From the NCBI GenBank assembly GCA_035495815.1, contig DATJFH010000381.1, positions 1 through 20,568 on the forward strand: 20,568 bases of DNA. The letters are read 5' to 3'. This DNA comes from DATJFH01 sp035495815. Lineage in GTDB: Bacteria; Acidobacteriota; Terriglobia; Bryobacterales; Bryobacteraceae. Made by a program: the position numbers and the translations under genes. The notes beneath the pieces are model-generated. The model was given only the letters and a program-made list of their open reading frames with translations. It had not been told where the DNA came from and ran no database searches. Positions 1 through 7,164 of the stretch are shown here, piece by piece (positions within the stretch are counted from its first letter, which is position 1; every line of letters begins with the position of its first letter).

Positions 1-64
1 CAGGTACTAGATTCGGGGGTGACTGCGCCGGCAAAAGCCGCGGGAACGGCCCCGGCAGGGCAAG

Positions 65-844
65 CTACCCCAGTGTGGTTCCGCCGTCCACGACGATGGT
101 CTGCCCGGTGATGTAACTCGAAGCCCGCGAGGCGAGAAACAAGGCCACGCCCTTCAACTCGCCTTCCCGGCCTCCGCGTCCCAGCGGGACCCGGTTCTCC
201 ATTTCGACCTGTACCTGGTCCCAAATTTTTTCCGTCAGGCGCGAAGGAAAGTAGCCCGGCGCAATCGCATTCACCCGAATTCCGTACCGGCCCCATTTGG
301 CTGCCAGCTCCCGTGTCAGCGCGGTGAGCCCACCCTTCGAGGCCACATATCCGGCGTTCGGCACGTTGCGCAGGATCAAGCCACCCGTCAGCGCATTGAT
401 CGACGAAATGTTCACAATCCGCCCGCCGCCGTTCTGAATCATCCTCCGGCCGGCCTCCTGGCAGAACACGAACGCGCCGGTCAGATTGGTATCGACCACC
501 TGCCGCCACTTTTCAAGCGGCATCGTCTCGGCCGGCGCCCCCCAGGAGATGCCCGCGTTATTCACCAGCACGTCGATCCTGCCGAAGATTTCGAGGGTCC
601 GGGCAACCGCCGGCTCGATCTGCTCCGGCGCTCCGGCGTCGCACACCAGGCCCTCGCGGCGAAAGCCCCGGCGGCGGAAATCCTCGACTGCCGGCGTGAG
701 CCACTGTTCGCGGCGGGCCAAAAGCATCACCGATGCGCCCGCCTCCATCAGTCCTTCGGCGATCTCGCGGCCGAGTCCGCGCGAGCCTCCGGTTACGAGC
801 GCGGTCTGGCCTTCGAGATCGAACAGCTGTTTGACGGACGGCAT
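65..844 (-). CDS. SDR-family NAD(P)-dependent oxidoreductase (gluconate 5-dehydrogenase-like)
   Basis: This 259-residue protein has the full classical short-chain dehydrogenase architecture. The cofactor motif TGGSRGLG lies at residues 18-25, an NNAG motif near residue 95, and the catalytic Tyr166-x3-Lys170 in YVASK, preceded by the NISS segment that supplies the catalytic Ser region. The C-terminus ends in the usual ITGQTIVVDGG. Family knowledge: such enzymes interconvert a secondary alcohol and a ketone in the cytoplasm using NAD(P). The N-terminal LFDLEGQTALVTGG and overall length resemble the gluconate 5-dehydrogenase/IdnO branch, which would fit sugar-acid metabolism, but substrate cannot be read from sequence. 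The ATG at 844 lies 30 bases from the start of the divergent glycosyltransferase, with a shared palindromic -10 between them. Confident as an SDR, unsure of substrate. Confidence 0.93.
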   Translation of the reverse strand: MPSVKQLFDLEGQTALVTGGSRGLGREIAEGLMEAGASVMLLARREQWLTPAVEDFRRRGFRREGLVCDAGAPEQIEPAVARTLEIFGRIDVLVNNAGISWGAPAETMPLEKWRQVVDTNLTGAFVFCQEAGRRMIQNGGGRIVNISSINALTGGLILRNVPNAGYVASKGGLTALTRELAAKWGRYGIRVNAIAPGYFPSRLTEKIWDQVQVEMENRVPLGRGGREGELKGVALFLASRASSYITGQTIVVDGGTTLG

Positions 845-855
845 GGGCTCAGATC

Positions 856-865
856 ATTCTAGAAT
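856..865. promoter_or_regulatory. palindromic -10 element serving both divergent genes
   Basis: The 10-base perfect palindrome ATTCTAGAAT reads TAGAAT (a five-of-six match to TATAAT) on both strands. On the plus strand the hexamer is 860-865 and ends 9 bases before the ATG at 875. On the minus strand it is 861-856 and ends 11 bases before the ATG at 844. No convincing -35 at the standard distance was found for either direction; a TTGACG at 831-836 is 23 bases from the plus-strand hexamer, which is too far. Promoter function is inferred. Confidence 0.5.
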
Positions 866-874
866 CTCCGGCGC

Positions 875-2134
875 ATGAGCTCCAAACACATCGTCATCGC
901 GACGTTCGGATCGCTGGGGGATCTGCACCCCTACCTGGCTCTCGGCATCGGCCTCCAGGCGCGCGGACATCGCGTGACGATCGCCACCAGCCCGATTTAC
1001 CGGCCAAAGGTCGAATCGGAGGGAATCGGCTACGCTCACGTGCGCCCCGATCTTTCGCCCGACAACACGGAAATGCTGCGCCTGGTGATGGACGCCAGGA
1101 AGGGCAGCGAGCACGTCATCCGCCACCTGGTCCTGCCGCACCTGCGCGAATCCTACGACGACCTGACGCATGCCGCGGAAGGCGCCGACCTCATCCTCAC
1201 CCACCCGATCACTTACGCAGGGCCGCTGGTGGCGCAGAAAACCGGCATCCGCTGGGCGTCCAGCGTGCTGGCGCCGATCTCGTTTCTTTCCGATCACGAT
1301 CCGTCCGTGCTGCCTCCCGCGCCGTGGCTGGCGAAACTTTATCCTTTGGGACTTGCCGGCCTCATCAACAAGCTGGGCAAGGCGGCCGCGAAATCGTGGG
1401 CCGAGCCGATCGAGGCACTGCGTGCAGAGCTCGGATTGCCCCGGGGCGCGAATCCGATCTTCGAAGGCCAGCACTCTCCAAGCCTGGTGTTGGCGCTCTT
1501 TTCACCATTGCTGGCCAAACCTCAGCCGGACTGGCCGCCGAATACACGCGTCACCGGATTCGCTTTCTACGATCGTCTCGAGAAGACCGAGGGTCTGCCG
1601 GAAGAGGTGGCGCGTTTCCTCGACTCCGGTCCGCCGCCGATCGTGTTCACCCTGGGCTCCTCAGCCGTGATGACCGCCGGCGACTTCTACCGCGAGAGCG
1701 CCGAGGCAGCCCGACTGCTCGGCCGCCGGGCCGTACTGCTCATCGGCACCGACCCGCGCAACGCGCCGGCCGCGCCGCTTCCGGAGGGAGTGATCACCGC
1801 CGTCTACGCTCCTTATTCCGAAATCTTCCCGCGAGCCGCGGCCATCGTCCATCAGGGCGGCGCCGGGACTACCGCGCAGGCGCTCCGGTCCGGGCGACCG
1901 ATGCTGTTCGTCCCCTTCGCGCACGATCAGCACGATAACGCCGCCCGCGTCATCCGGCTGAGGATCGCCCGGCAGGTGGGCCGCAGCGAGTACCGGGCCG
2001 GTAAAGTGGCCAGGGAGCTTCGCCTCCTCCTGGACGCCCCGGAGAACGCCGCCCGGGCCTGGGAAGTCGGGCGTAAGGTCCGGGCCGAAAATGGAGTCGC
2101 GGCCGCCTGTGAGGCCCTCGAAGGTCTGCTATAA
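875..2134 (+). CDS. UDP-glycosyltransferase-like glycosyltransferase (GT1/GT28 fold, MGT type)
   Basis: This 419-residue protein matches the macrolide/sterol-type nucleotide-sugar glycosyltransferases with a GT-B fold. The N-terminal acceptor half opens with a beta strand and glycine-rich loop (ATFGSLGDLHPYLALG, residues 8-23), typical of the GT28 N-terminal domain. The C-terminal donor half contains VFTLGSSA and the UDPGT-like donor-binding signature starting at His326 (HQGGAGTTAQALRSGRPML, then PFAHDQHDNAARV). Family knowledge: these cytoplasmic enzymes transfer a sugar from a nucleotide donor to a small lipid, sterol or polyketide acceptor. The acceptor here is unknown. The gene is divergent from the SDR, and a DUF1501 gene starts 22 bases after its stop. 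There is no evident Shine-Dalgarno before the ATG at 875; a TAGAAT lies 9 bases upstream, so the mRNA may be nearly leaderless. Confidence 0.92.
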   Translation: MSSKHIVIATFGSLGDLHPYLALGIGLQARGHRVTIATSPIYRPKVESEGIGYAHVRPDLSPDNTEMLRLVMDARKGSEHVIRHLVLPHLRESYDDLTHAAEGADLILTHPITYAGPLVAQKTGIRWASSVLAPISFLSDHDPSVLPPAPWLAKLYPLGLAGLINKLGKAAAKSWAEPIEALRAELGLPRGANPIFEGQHSPSLVLALFSPLLAKPQPDWPPNTRVTGFAFYDRLEKTEGLPEEVARFLDSGPPPIVFTLGSSAVMTAGDFYRESAEAARLLGRRAVLLIGTDPRNAPAAPLPEGVITAVYAPYSEIFPRAAAIVHQGGAGTTAQALRSGRPMLFVPFAHDQHDNAARVIRLRIARQVGRSEYRAGKVARELRLLLDAPENAARAWEVGRKVRAENGVAAACEALEGLL

Positions 2135-2135
2135 T
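2130..2135 (+). promoter_or_regulatory. consensus -10 TATAAT overlapping the glycosyltransferase stop codon
   Basis: A perfect TATAAT spans 2130-2135 and contains the TAA stop (2132-2134) of the upstream glycosyltransferase gene. A start site about seven bases downstream (near 2142) would give a leader of about 15 bases carrying the Shine-Dalgarno at 2143-2148. This suggests the DUF1501 gene can be transcribed on its own as well as by read-through. No strong -35 was identified. Confidence 0.45.
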
Positions 2136-2142
2136 CTTCGCC

Positions 2143-2148
2143 AAGGAG
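2143..2148 (+). promoter_or_regulatory. Shine-Dalgarno AAGGAG for the DUF1501 gene
   Basis: AAGGAG lies 8 bases before the ATG at 2157. It decides the start: the same frame stays open upstream to an ATG at 2091, inside the preceding gene, but that start has no such site and would place 22 non-signal residues ahead of the twin-arginine signal. Confidence 0.8.
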
Positions 2149-2156
2149 CACGACGA

Positions 2157-3599
2157 ATGCTGACGATTCCCGGACGTCCCGTACGCACCTGTGAAGGCTG
2201 GTCCCGGCGCGAGTTGCTGCGCGTTGGCGGCGCCGGCTTGCTGGGCCTCAATCTTCCGGAATTCTTTTCCTGGAAGGCGGCGGCAGCGCCCGCCAAAGCG
2301 GAGGCCGCCAAATCCTTCGGAGCCGCGAAGTCCGTCATCATGCTGTTCCTCCAGGGCGGCCCGAGCCACATCGACATCTGGGATCCGAAGCCCGAGGCGC
2401 CGTCCAATATCCGCGGCGAATTCAAGGCCATCAAGACAAAGGTCGACGGCATACAAGTCAGCGAAACCATGCCCATGCTCGCCGATCAAATGGACAAGGT
2501 GACGCTGATCCGGTCCATGAGCTACACGCCGGTCGGACTGTTCAACCACACCGCCGCGATCTACCAGATGATGACCGGCTATCCGCCCGACAAGGTATCG
2601 CCGTCCGGACAGCTCGAGCCTCCGTCGCCGCGCGATTTTCCGCACATGGGCTGCCACATCTCCAAGATGAAGCCGCCCGAGGGTCCCATGCTGCCGTTCG
2701 TCGAAATGCCGCGGCCGCTGCAGGAATCGAACGTCATCGGCAAGGGCGGAGCCGCCGGATTTCTCGGCAAGGCCTACGATCCGTACCGCCTGTATCAGGA
2801 CCCGAACAAAGAGCTCAAGATCGACGACCTCTCCCTGCGAGCCGACGTCTCTCCCGAGCGACTCAAAGATCGCTTCGCGCTGCTCAAAGGCATCAACGGT
2901 TCGATGCCCGATCTGGACAAAGCGGTCTCCTCGTACGCTCTGAACGACTATTACGCGAAGGCCTACGATCTGGTGCTGTCCGGCAAGGCGCGCACGGCGT
3001 TCGACCTCACCCAGGAACCGGACAAGGTTCGCGACCGCTACGGCCGAACCACCTTCGGACAGGGCGCGCTGCTCAGCCGCCGTCTCATCGAAGCCGGCAC
3101 GCGCTTCGTGCAACTCAACTGGCCATCGGTTGCCAACGGCGATCCGGAAACCACCGCCTGGGACACGCACGCCGCCAACTTCGGACCGCTGAAGAACCTG
3201 CACTGCCCGGTCCTCGACCGGTCGCTCTCGGCGCTAATCGAAGATATGGATCAGCGCGGCATGTTCTCCGACACTCTGCTGGTGGTAACAGGCGAGTTCG
3301 GACGGAGCCCGCGGCTGGGCGTGAGCACGTCGGGCAACACCAACGCGCCGGACGGCCGTGACCACTGGCCCTACTGCTACACGGCTCTGGTGGCGGGAGC
3401 CGGCATCAAGCGCGGTGTGCGATACGGCAAGTCCGACGACCAGGGCTCTTCCCCGGTCGATTCGCCCGTGCATCCCACGGACCTGGTCGCCACCATTTAC
3501 TACGCGCTGGGGATCAATCCCGCGATGGAGATCCTGAACGACCTGAAGCAGCCCAGGGAGCTTGTAAAAGGCGAACCCCTGATGAAGCTGTTCGCGTAG
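2157..3599 (+). CDS. DUF1501 domain-containing protein, Tat-exported
   Basis: From the ATG at 2157 the protein has 480 residues. The N-terminus carries a twin-arginine signal (SRRELLRVGGAGLLGL, Arg17-Arg18), so export folded through Tat is likely. The rest fits the DUF1501 family, which belongs to the alkaline phosphatase/sulfatase-like superfamily: LFLQGGPSHIDIWDPKP near the N-terminus, NHTAAIYQMMTGYPP, a DTH motif before LIEDMDQRGMFSDTLLVVTGEFGR, GRDHWPYCYTALVAGAGIKRG, and VHPTDLVATIYYALGI at the end. Family knowledge: biochemical function is not established; in Planctomycetes and Acidobacteriota these genes usually pair with DUF1549/DUF1553 cytochrome-containing proteins. No such partner is seen here. 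The gene follows the glycosyltransferase after 22 bases with its own TATAAT and Shine-Dalgarno. The family call is firm; the substrate is unknown. Confidence 0.92.
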   Translation: MLTIPGRPVRTCEGWSRRELLRVGGAGLLGLNLPEFFSWKAAAAPAKAEAAKSFGAAKSVIMLFLQGGPSHIDIWDPKPEAPSNIRGEFKAIKTKVDGIQVSETMPMLADQMDKVTLIRSMSYTPVGLFNHTAAIYQMMTGYPPDKVSPSGQLEPPSPRDFPHMGCHISKMKPPEGPMLPFVEMPRPLQESNVIGKGGAAGFLGKAYDPYRLYQDPNKELKIDDLSLRADVSPERLKDRFALLKGINGSMPDLDKAVSSYALNDYYAKAYDLVLSGKARTAFDLTQEPDKVRDRYGRTTFGQGALLSRRLIEAGTRFVQLNWPSVANGDPETTAWDTHAANFGPLKNLHCPVLDRSLSALIEDMDQRGMFSDTLLVVTGEFGRSPRLGVSTSGNTNAPDGRDHWPYCYTALVAGAGIKRGVRYGKSDDQGSSPVDSPVHPTDLVATIYYALGINPAMEILNDLKQPRELVKGEPLMKLFA

Positions 3600-3605
3600 T
3601 CCAGT

Positions 3606-3626
3606 AGGGCGGCTACGGCTCGCCCT
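3606..3626. terminator. possible hairpin between convergent genes
   Basis: AGGGCG (3606-3611) can pair with CGCCCT (3621-3626) around a nine-base loop, starting seven bases after the DUF1501 stop. There is no clear U-tract on either side, so a role in transcription termination for the two converging genes (ends at 3599 and 3670) is only suggested. Confidence 0.3.
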
Positions 3627-3669
3627 TGCACACGAATCCAATTCCGCGGCGCTGTGTTCGAGGGACTGT

Positions 3670-4578
3670 CTACAAGCTCCTCAAATACTGGTAACTCTGC
3701 CTGAGACTGGCGACCGGGTCAACGGGGGTCTGGTCCTGCTCGACGAAGTAATGCTTCGTGCCCGCAGCCGCTGCGGCCTTCAATATCGCCGCAAAATTCA
3801 GCGATCCCGCGCCCACTTCCTTGAATGTCGGCGGGGTCACTTTCGCCTCTGAATAAAGTATAGGAGCGTCCTTGGCCTTGTCTTTCAGATGGACCAGCGG
3901 CACGCGCCCTTTCAGCAGCTTGAGCATCTCGACGGGATCGTTGCCGCCGACGCTCACCCAGAAGACATCGAGCTCGAGAGCCACCGACTTCTTGTCCAGC
4001 CGCTCGAGCAAGATGTCGATCGGCCGCTTTCCCCGCTCGCCTTCGAATTCGAACGCATGGTTGTGATAACAGAATCCCAGCCCGGCGGCGCGCGCCTGAG
4101 CCCCGGCGTGGTTCATTTTGTCGGCCAGCCGCTTGTAGTATTCGAGGTCGCCCCGCTCCTCCGGATGGAGGTACGGGATCACGATGTACTTGACGCCGCG
4201 CTTGCCGGTTTCGTCGATGGCCTGGGCCAGCGTCACGCTCTGATCGGCATACGTCGTCTTGCGCTGCGCCGCCATCTTCAGCCATGGCTGCCACGCGCCG
4301 GTTACGAGCGGCGTCTCGATATGGCAGGCGGCGGGAGTCAGGCCGAACTTCTCCAGCATCGGCGCCACTCGCAGCAGCGTTACCCGGTCGAGTTCCACCT
4401 CTTTGTACCCGATGGCCGCGATCGCCTGCAGCGTCTGCCCGGCAGCGTTCGGCATCAGGCTCCGCACGGTGTAAAGCTCGGCGCCGAGCGGATGCGTAAA
4501 TGCCGCGGCAGCCCTGCTGCTCAGGGCGGCCAGGCCGAGTCCGGCGGCCGAAAGCTGTCTCCGTGTGATTCCCTTCAT
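3670..4578 (-). CDS. Tat-exported sugar phosphate isomerase/epimerase-like TIM-barrel protein
   Basis: From the ATG at 4578 the protein has 302 residues; a GTG two codons upstream (4584) is an alternative. A twin-arginine signal (TRRQLSAAGLGLAAL, ending SRAAAAF) directs it out of the cytoplasm. The mature part fits the xylose isomerase-like/AP endonuclease 2 TIM barrel: GAELYTVR at the first strand, CYHNHAFEFE, ALELDVFWV, PLVHLKD and HYFVEQDQ carry the His, Glu and Asp residues that bind a divalent metal in this fold. Family knowledge: exported members occur in Acidobacteriota and Bacteroidota gene sets and some act on 3-keto sugars (hydration, epimerisation or cleavage) rather than on sugar phosphates. 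The activity here is not readable. It is divergent from lhgO with 29 bases between start codons; a GATACT at 4593-4588 ends 9 bases before the ATG, which favours that start. Confidence 0.9.
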   Translation of the reverse strand: MKGITRRQLSAAGLGLAALSSRAAAAFTHPLGAELYTVRSLMPNAAGQTLQAIAAIGYKEVELDRVTLLRVAPMLEKFGLTPAACHIETPLVTGAWQPWLKMAAQRKTTYADQSVTLAQAIDETGKRGVKYIVIPYLHPEERGDLEYYKRLADKMNHAGAQARAAGLGFCYHNHAFEFEGERGKRPIDILLERLDKKSVALELDVFWVSVGGNDPVEMLKLLKGRVPLVHLKDKAKDAPILYSEAKVTPPTFKEVGAGSLNFAAILKAAAAAGTKHYFVEQDQTPVDPVASLRQSYQYLRSL

Positions 4579-4587
4579 GTCCACAAG

Positions 4588-4600
4588 AGTATCCGATAAT
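4588..4600. promoter_or_regulatory. back-to-back -10 elements in the isomerase/lhgO divergent gap
   Basis: On the minus strand GATACT (4593-4588) ends 9 bases before the ATG at 4578. On the plus strand GATAAT (4595-4600) ends 7 bases before the GTG at 4608. The two hexamers are one base apart and their core is an odd palindrome, TATC-C-GATA (4590-4598). Both would give leaderless or nearly leaderless transcripts. No good -35 was seen for either. Function is inferred. Confidence 0.45.
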
Positions 4601-4607
4601 CGGGAAA

Positions 4608-5795
4608 GTGCGAAATCCCCGAAGCGCGTTGATCGTTGGAGGCGGAATCGTAGGCCTCGCCGCCGCCTACCAGTTTGGCCGTAAATGGCCGGATACGGAA
4701 ATCACCGTTATCGAGAAAGAGGACGCCGTCGGCCGTCATCAAACCGGCCACAACAGCGGCGTGCTGCACGCGGGCCTGTACTACAAACCCGGGTCGGTCA
4801 AAGCCCGGATGGCCGTGCAGGGGATTCGCCGCATGGTGGAATTCTGCCAGGATCACGGCGTTCCGCACGAGATCTGCGGAAAGCTGGTGGTGGCCGCCGA
4901 TGAAAGCGAGCTGCCGCGCCTGCGCGACCTCCATGAACGCGGCCGGCAGAACGGCCTCGAAGGGCTGCTCATGCTCGGGCCGTCGGAAATGCGGGAGATC
5001 GAACCGCATGTGGGGGGCGTGGCCGCGCTGAGGGTTCCGCAGGAGGGCATCGTGGACTATCCGAGAGTCTGCGAAGTCCTCGCCTCCAGGATCCACGGCC
5101 GGGTCGTGACCGGGGCGCACGCACGCTCCTTCCGCAAGTTAAAAGACGGTTGGCTCGTTTCGACCACCGCGGGAGATTTTGAAACCGGACTGCTCATCAA
5201 CTGCGCAGGACTGCACTGCGATCGCGTAAGCGAGCTGGCCGGGATGCGGCGCGAAGTGCGGATTCTGCCCTTCCGCGGAGAATATTACAAGATCAAGCCG
5301 CAGCGGCAGAGCCTGGTCCGCAACCTGATCTACCCTGTGCCCGACCCCAAGTTTCCCTTTCTCGGCGTCCACTTCACCCGGCTGATCCACGGCGGCGTCG
5401 AGGCCGGACCGAACGCCGTGCTCGCGCTGGCGCGGGAAGGCTACCGCAAAACCGATCTGAATGTGCCGGACCTCTGGGACGCCGTCTCGTACTCCGGATT
5501 ATGGAACTTTCTCCGCCGGCATCCGCGGATGTGCCGGGACGAGCTGCGGCGGTCCTTCAGCCGGCGGCTCTTCTGCCAGTCGCTGCAGAGGCTGGTGCCG
5601 GAGATCCAGCCCGAGGATCTCGAGACCGGCGGAGCCGGCGTGCGCGCGCAGGCGGTCACTCCGCAAGGCGAACTGGTGCAGGATTTCCATTTCGCCATGC
5701 AGCCGCACGCCATTCACGTGTTGAACGCCCCCAGCCCAGCCGCGACGGCCAGCCTGGCGATTGGGGAGGAAATCGTCAGCCGGGTCGCATTCTGA
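4608..5795 (+). CDS. lhgO: L-2-hydroxyglutarate oxidase
   Basis: This FAD-dependent oxidoreductase of 395 residues oxidises L-2-hydroxyglutarate to 2-oxoglutarate, passing electrons to oxygen or the membrane quinone pool in known members. The dinucleotide-binding motif GGGIVG is at residues 11-16, followed by the acidic end of strand 2 (VIEKE). The highly conserved family block RHQTGHNSGVLHAGLYYKPG is at residues 43-62. The middle carries LINCAGLHCDRV and LPFRGEYYKI, and the C-terminus has GVRAQAV and VLNAPSPAATASLAIG, both hallmarks of LhgO/L2HGDH. Length matches the family. It starts with GTG, without a Shine-Dalgarno but with GATAAT seven bases upstream, so a leaderless mRNA is possible. 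It converges with the CBS-domain gene, ends only 16 bases apart. No partner of lysine or glutarate catabolism is present nearby, so it probably serves metabolite repair. Confidence 0.93.
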   Translation: MRNPRSALIVGGGIVGLAAAYQFGRKWPDTEITVIEKEDAVGRHQTGHNSGVLHAGLYYKPGSVKARMAVQGIRRMVEFCQDHGVPHEICGKLVVAADESELPRLRDLHERGRQNGLEGLLMLGPSEMREIEPHVGGVAALRVPQEGIVDYPRVCEVLASRIHGRVVTGAHARSFRKLKDGWLVSTTAGDFETGLLINCAGLHCDRVSELAGMRREVRILPFRGEYYKIKPQRQSLVRNLIYPVPDPKFPFLGVHFTRLIHGGVEAGPNAVLALAREGYRKTDLNVPDLWDAVSYSGLWNFLRRHPRMCRDELRRSFSRRLFCQSLQRLVPEIQPEDLETGGAGVRAQAVTPQGELVQDFHFAMQPHAIHVLNAPSPAATASLAIGEEIVSRVAF

Positions 5796-5811
5796 CAACC
5801 GGGACTCATTT

Positions 5812-7152
5812 CTACGGCTCGACTTCGAGTTTCTCCACCAGGACTTTGGCGATCCGGTTCCGGTCCATCTCGAGCACGGTGTACCGCCGGCCGCCTTCCT
5901 CTACGACTTCGCCTTGCTTCGGGATGTAGCCGAGCTTCATCAGCAGGAATCCGGCCAGTGTTTCAAAACCCGCATTACCCGGAATCTCGATTCCGTGCAG
6001 CAGTTCGAGGTCGCGAATATTGGTGGCGCCCTCCAGCTCGAGCGCGAGCGACTCGGTCGCCGGACGCAGCTCCTTCACGTCGTATTCGTCCTCGATTTCA
6101 CCGACGATCTGCTCGAGCACGTCCTCCACGGTCACCAGGCCGACGATCGTTCCGAATTCGTCGACCACCATCGCCATATGGGCTTTGCCCTCCTTGAATT
6201 CCTCGAGCATGGACACGACGGGCTTGGTCTCGGGCGCCACCATGTATTTGTGCATCAGCTTCTGGATGCGAAACTCGGGCACGCGGCGTCCGGCAGTGAT
6301 GGCAGCCCGGCGGCTGGCCCACAGCGCGAGCATATCTTTGTAGAACAAGACTCCCACGATCTGCTCCGGCTTTCCGCGGTAAACAGGGATCCTGGAATGC
6401 TGATGCTCGATCATGGTCCGCAGCGCCTCCTCCAGAGTGGCTTCGACCGGAATGGAAACGATCTCATTGCGCGGCACCATGATCTGCCGCACGTAGACGT
6501 CCTCCAGATCGATGATGCGGTGAATCATTTCCTCCTGAAGCGGCGGCAGGTGTCCGGATCCGCGGCTCAGGCTGACGATCATCTTCAATTCCTCGGCTGA
6601 ATGTCCGGCGCCGCCATGTCCTTCTCCGAGGCCGATGGCGCGTGAGACAGCGGAGCTCGACCGCTCGATCACGTACACGAAAGGCGCCGAGATGCGGTAA
6701 AAAATCAGGAGCGCCAGCGCGATCGGGGAGGCGAGCCGGTCTGCTTTCTCGATCCCCAGATTCTTCGGCACCACTTCGCCGATCACCGCATGAGCGTAGG
6801 TCATCAGCAGGAAGGCCAGCACGAAGCTCACGCCGTGAACGATGACCGAAGTGGCCGGCGTCACCAGGGGATGCAGCGTCCGCATGAGCAGACTATAAAT
6901 CGTGTCCTCGCCGGCCCAGCCGAGTCCGAGTGTTGCCAGGGTGACGCCGACCTGCGTGGAAGCCAGCAGGCGCTGGGGGTTGGCAAGCAGGCTCAGCGCC
7001 GCCTTCGCGCCTTTGTCACCCTCGTCCGCGAGCTGCCGCAGCCGCGATTTCCGCGCGGTCAGCAGAATCACCTCCGCGGAAGCGAAGAACGCGTTCGCGG
7101 CCAGGATCAGGAATAAGAGGATGATCCGCAATCCATAAAACGATTCGTCCAT
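5812..7152 (-). CDS. CNNM/CorC-type membrane protein with DUF21, CBS pair and CorC_HlyC domain (hemolysin family)
   Basis: From the ATG at 7152 the protein has 446 residues. The N-terminal DUF21 (CNNM) membrane domain, about residues 5-180, begins with a transmembrane helix ending NAFFASAEVILLTARKSRLR and contains the signature GEVVPKNLGIEKADRLA. A pair of CBS domains follows (MVPRNEIVSIPVEATLEEAL, HSRIPVYRGKPEQIVGVL, then MVVDEFGTIVGLVTVEDVLE). The last about 85 residues are a CorC_HlyC transporter-associated domain (GFETLAGFLLMKLGYIPKQG). Family knowledge: relatives such as CorC, MpfA and YhdP take part in magnesium or cobalt export or resistance; older databases call them hemolysins. An in-frame ATG at 7212 would add 20 non-membrane residues and is less likely. 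The gene diverges from the acylase gene with 10 bases between start codons. Confidence 0.92.
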   Translation of the reverse strand: MDESFYGLRIILLFLILAANAFFASAEVILLTARKSRLRQLADEGDKGAKAALSLLANPQRLLASTQVGVTLATLGLGWAGEDTIYSLLMRTLHPLVTPATSVIVHGVSFVLAFLLMTYAHAVIGEVVPKNLGIEKADRLASPIALALLIFYRISAPFVYVIERSSSAVSRAIGLGEGHGGAGHSAEELKMIVSLSRGSGHLPPLQEEMIHRIIDLEDVYVRQIMVPRNEIVSIPVEATLEEALRTMIEHQHSRIPVYRGKPEQIVGVLFYKDMLALWASRRAAITAGRRVPEFRIQKLMHKYMVAPETKPVVSMLEEFKEGKAHMAMVVDEFGTIVGLVTVEDVLEQIVGEIEDEYDVKELRPATESLALELEGATNIRDLELLHGIEIPGNAGFETLAGFLLMKLGYIPKQGEVVEEGGRRYTVLEMDRNRIAKVLVEKLEVEP

Positions 7153-7158
7153 TATCTG

Positions 7159-7164
7159 TACAAT
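7159..7164 (+). promoter_or_regulatory. -10-like TACAAT at the acylase start
   Basis: TACAAT (five of six matches to TATAAT) overlaps the ATG at 7163 and ends seven bases before the in-frame GTG at 7172. If used, transcription would begin near 7171-7172, making the GTG the start of a leaderless mRNA. No -35 was recognised. Confidence 0.35.

Noticed and set aside
1..64. Possible hairpin CGGC-AAAA-GCCG downstream of the SDR gene
   Set aside because: Only four pairs and no U-tract on the relevant strand; no other feature is visible in these 64 bases.
831..836. TTGACG as a -35 for the glycosyltransferase promoter
   Set aside because: It lies 23 bases from the TAGAAT at 860-865, outside the normal 15-19 base range, and no better hexamer is found at the correct distance.
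1950..3203. Long open frame on the minus strand opposite the DUF1501 gene
   Set aside because: Same reason: it runs across two real genes, its translation is low in complexity (His- and Arg-rich), and it has no start signal.
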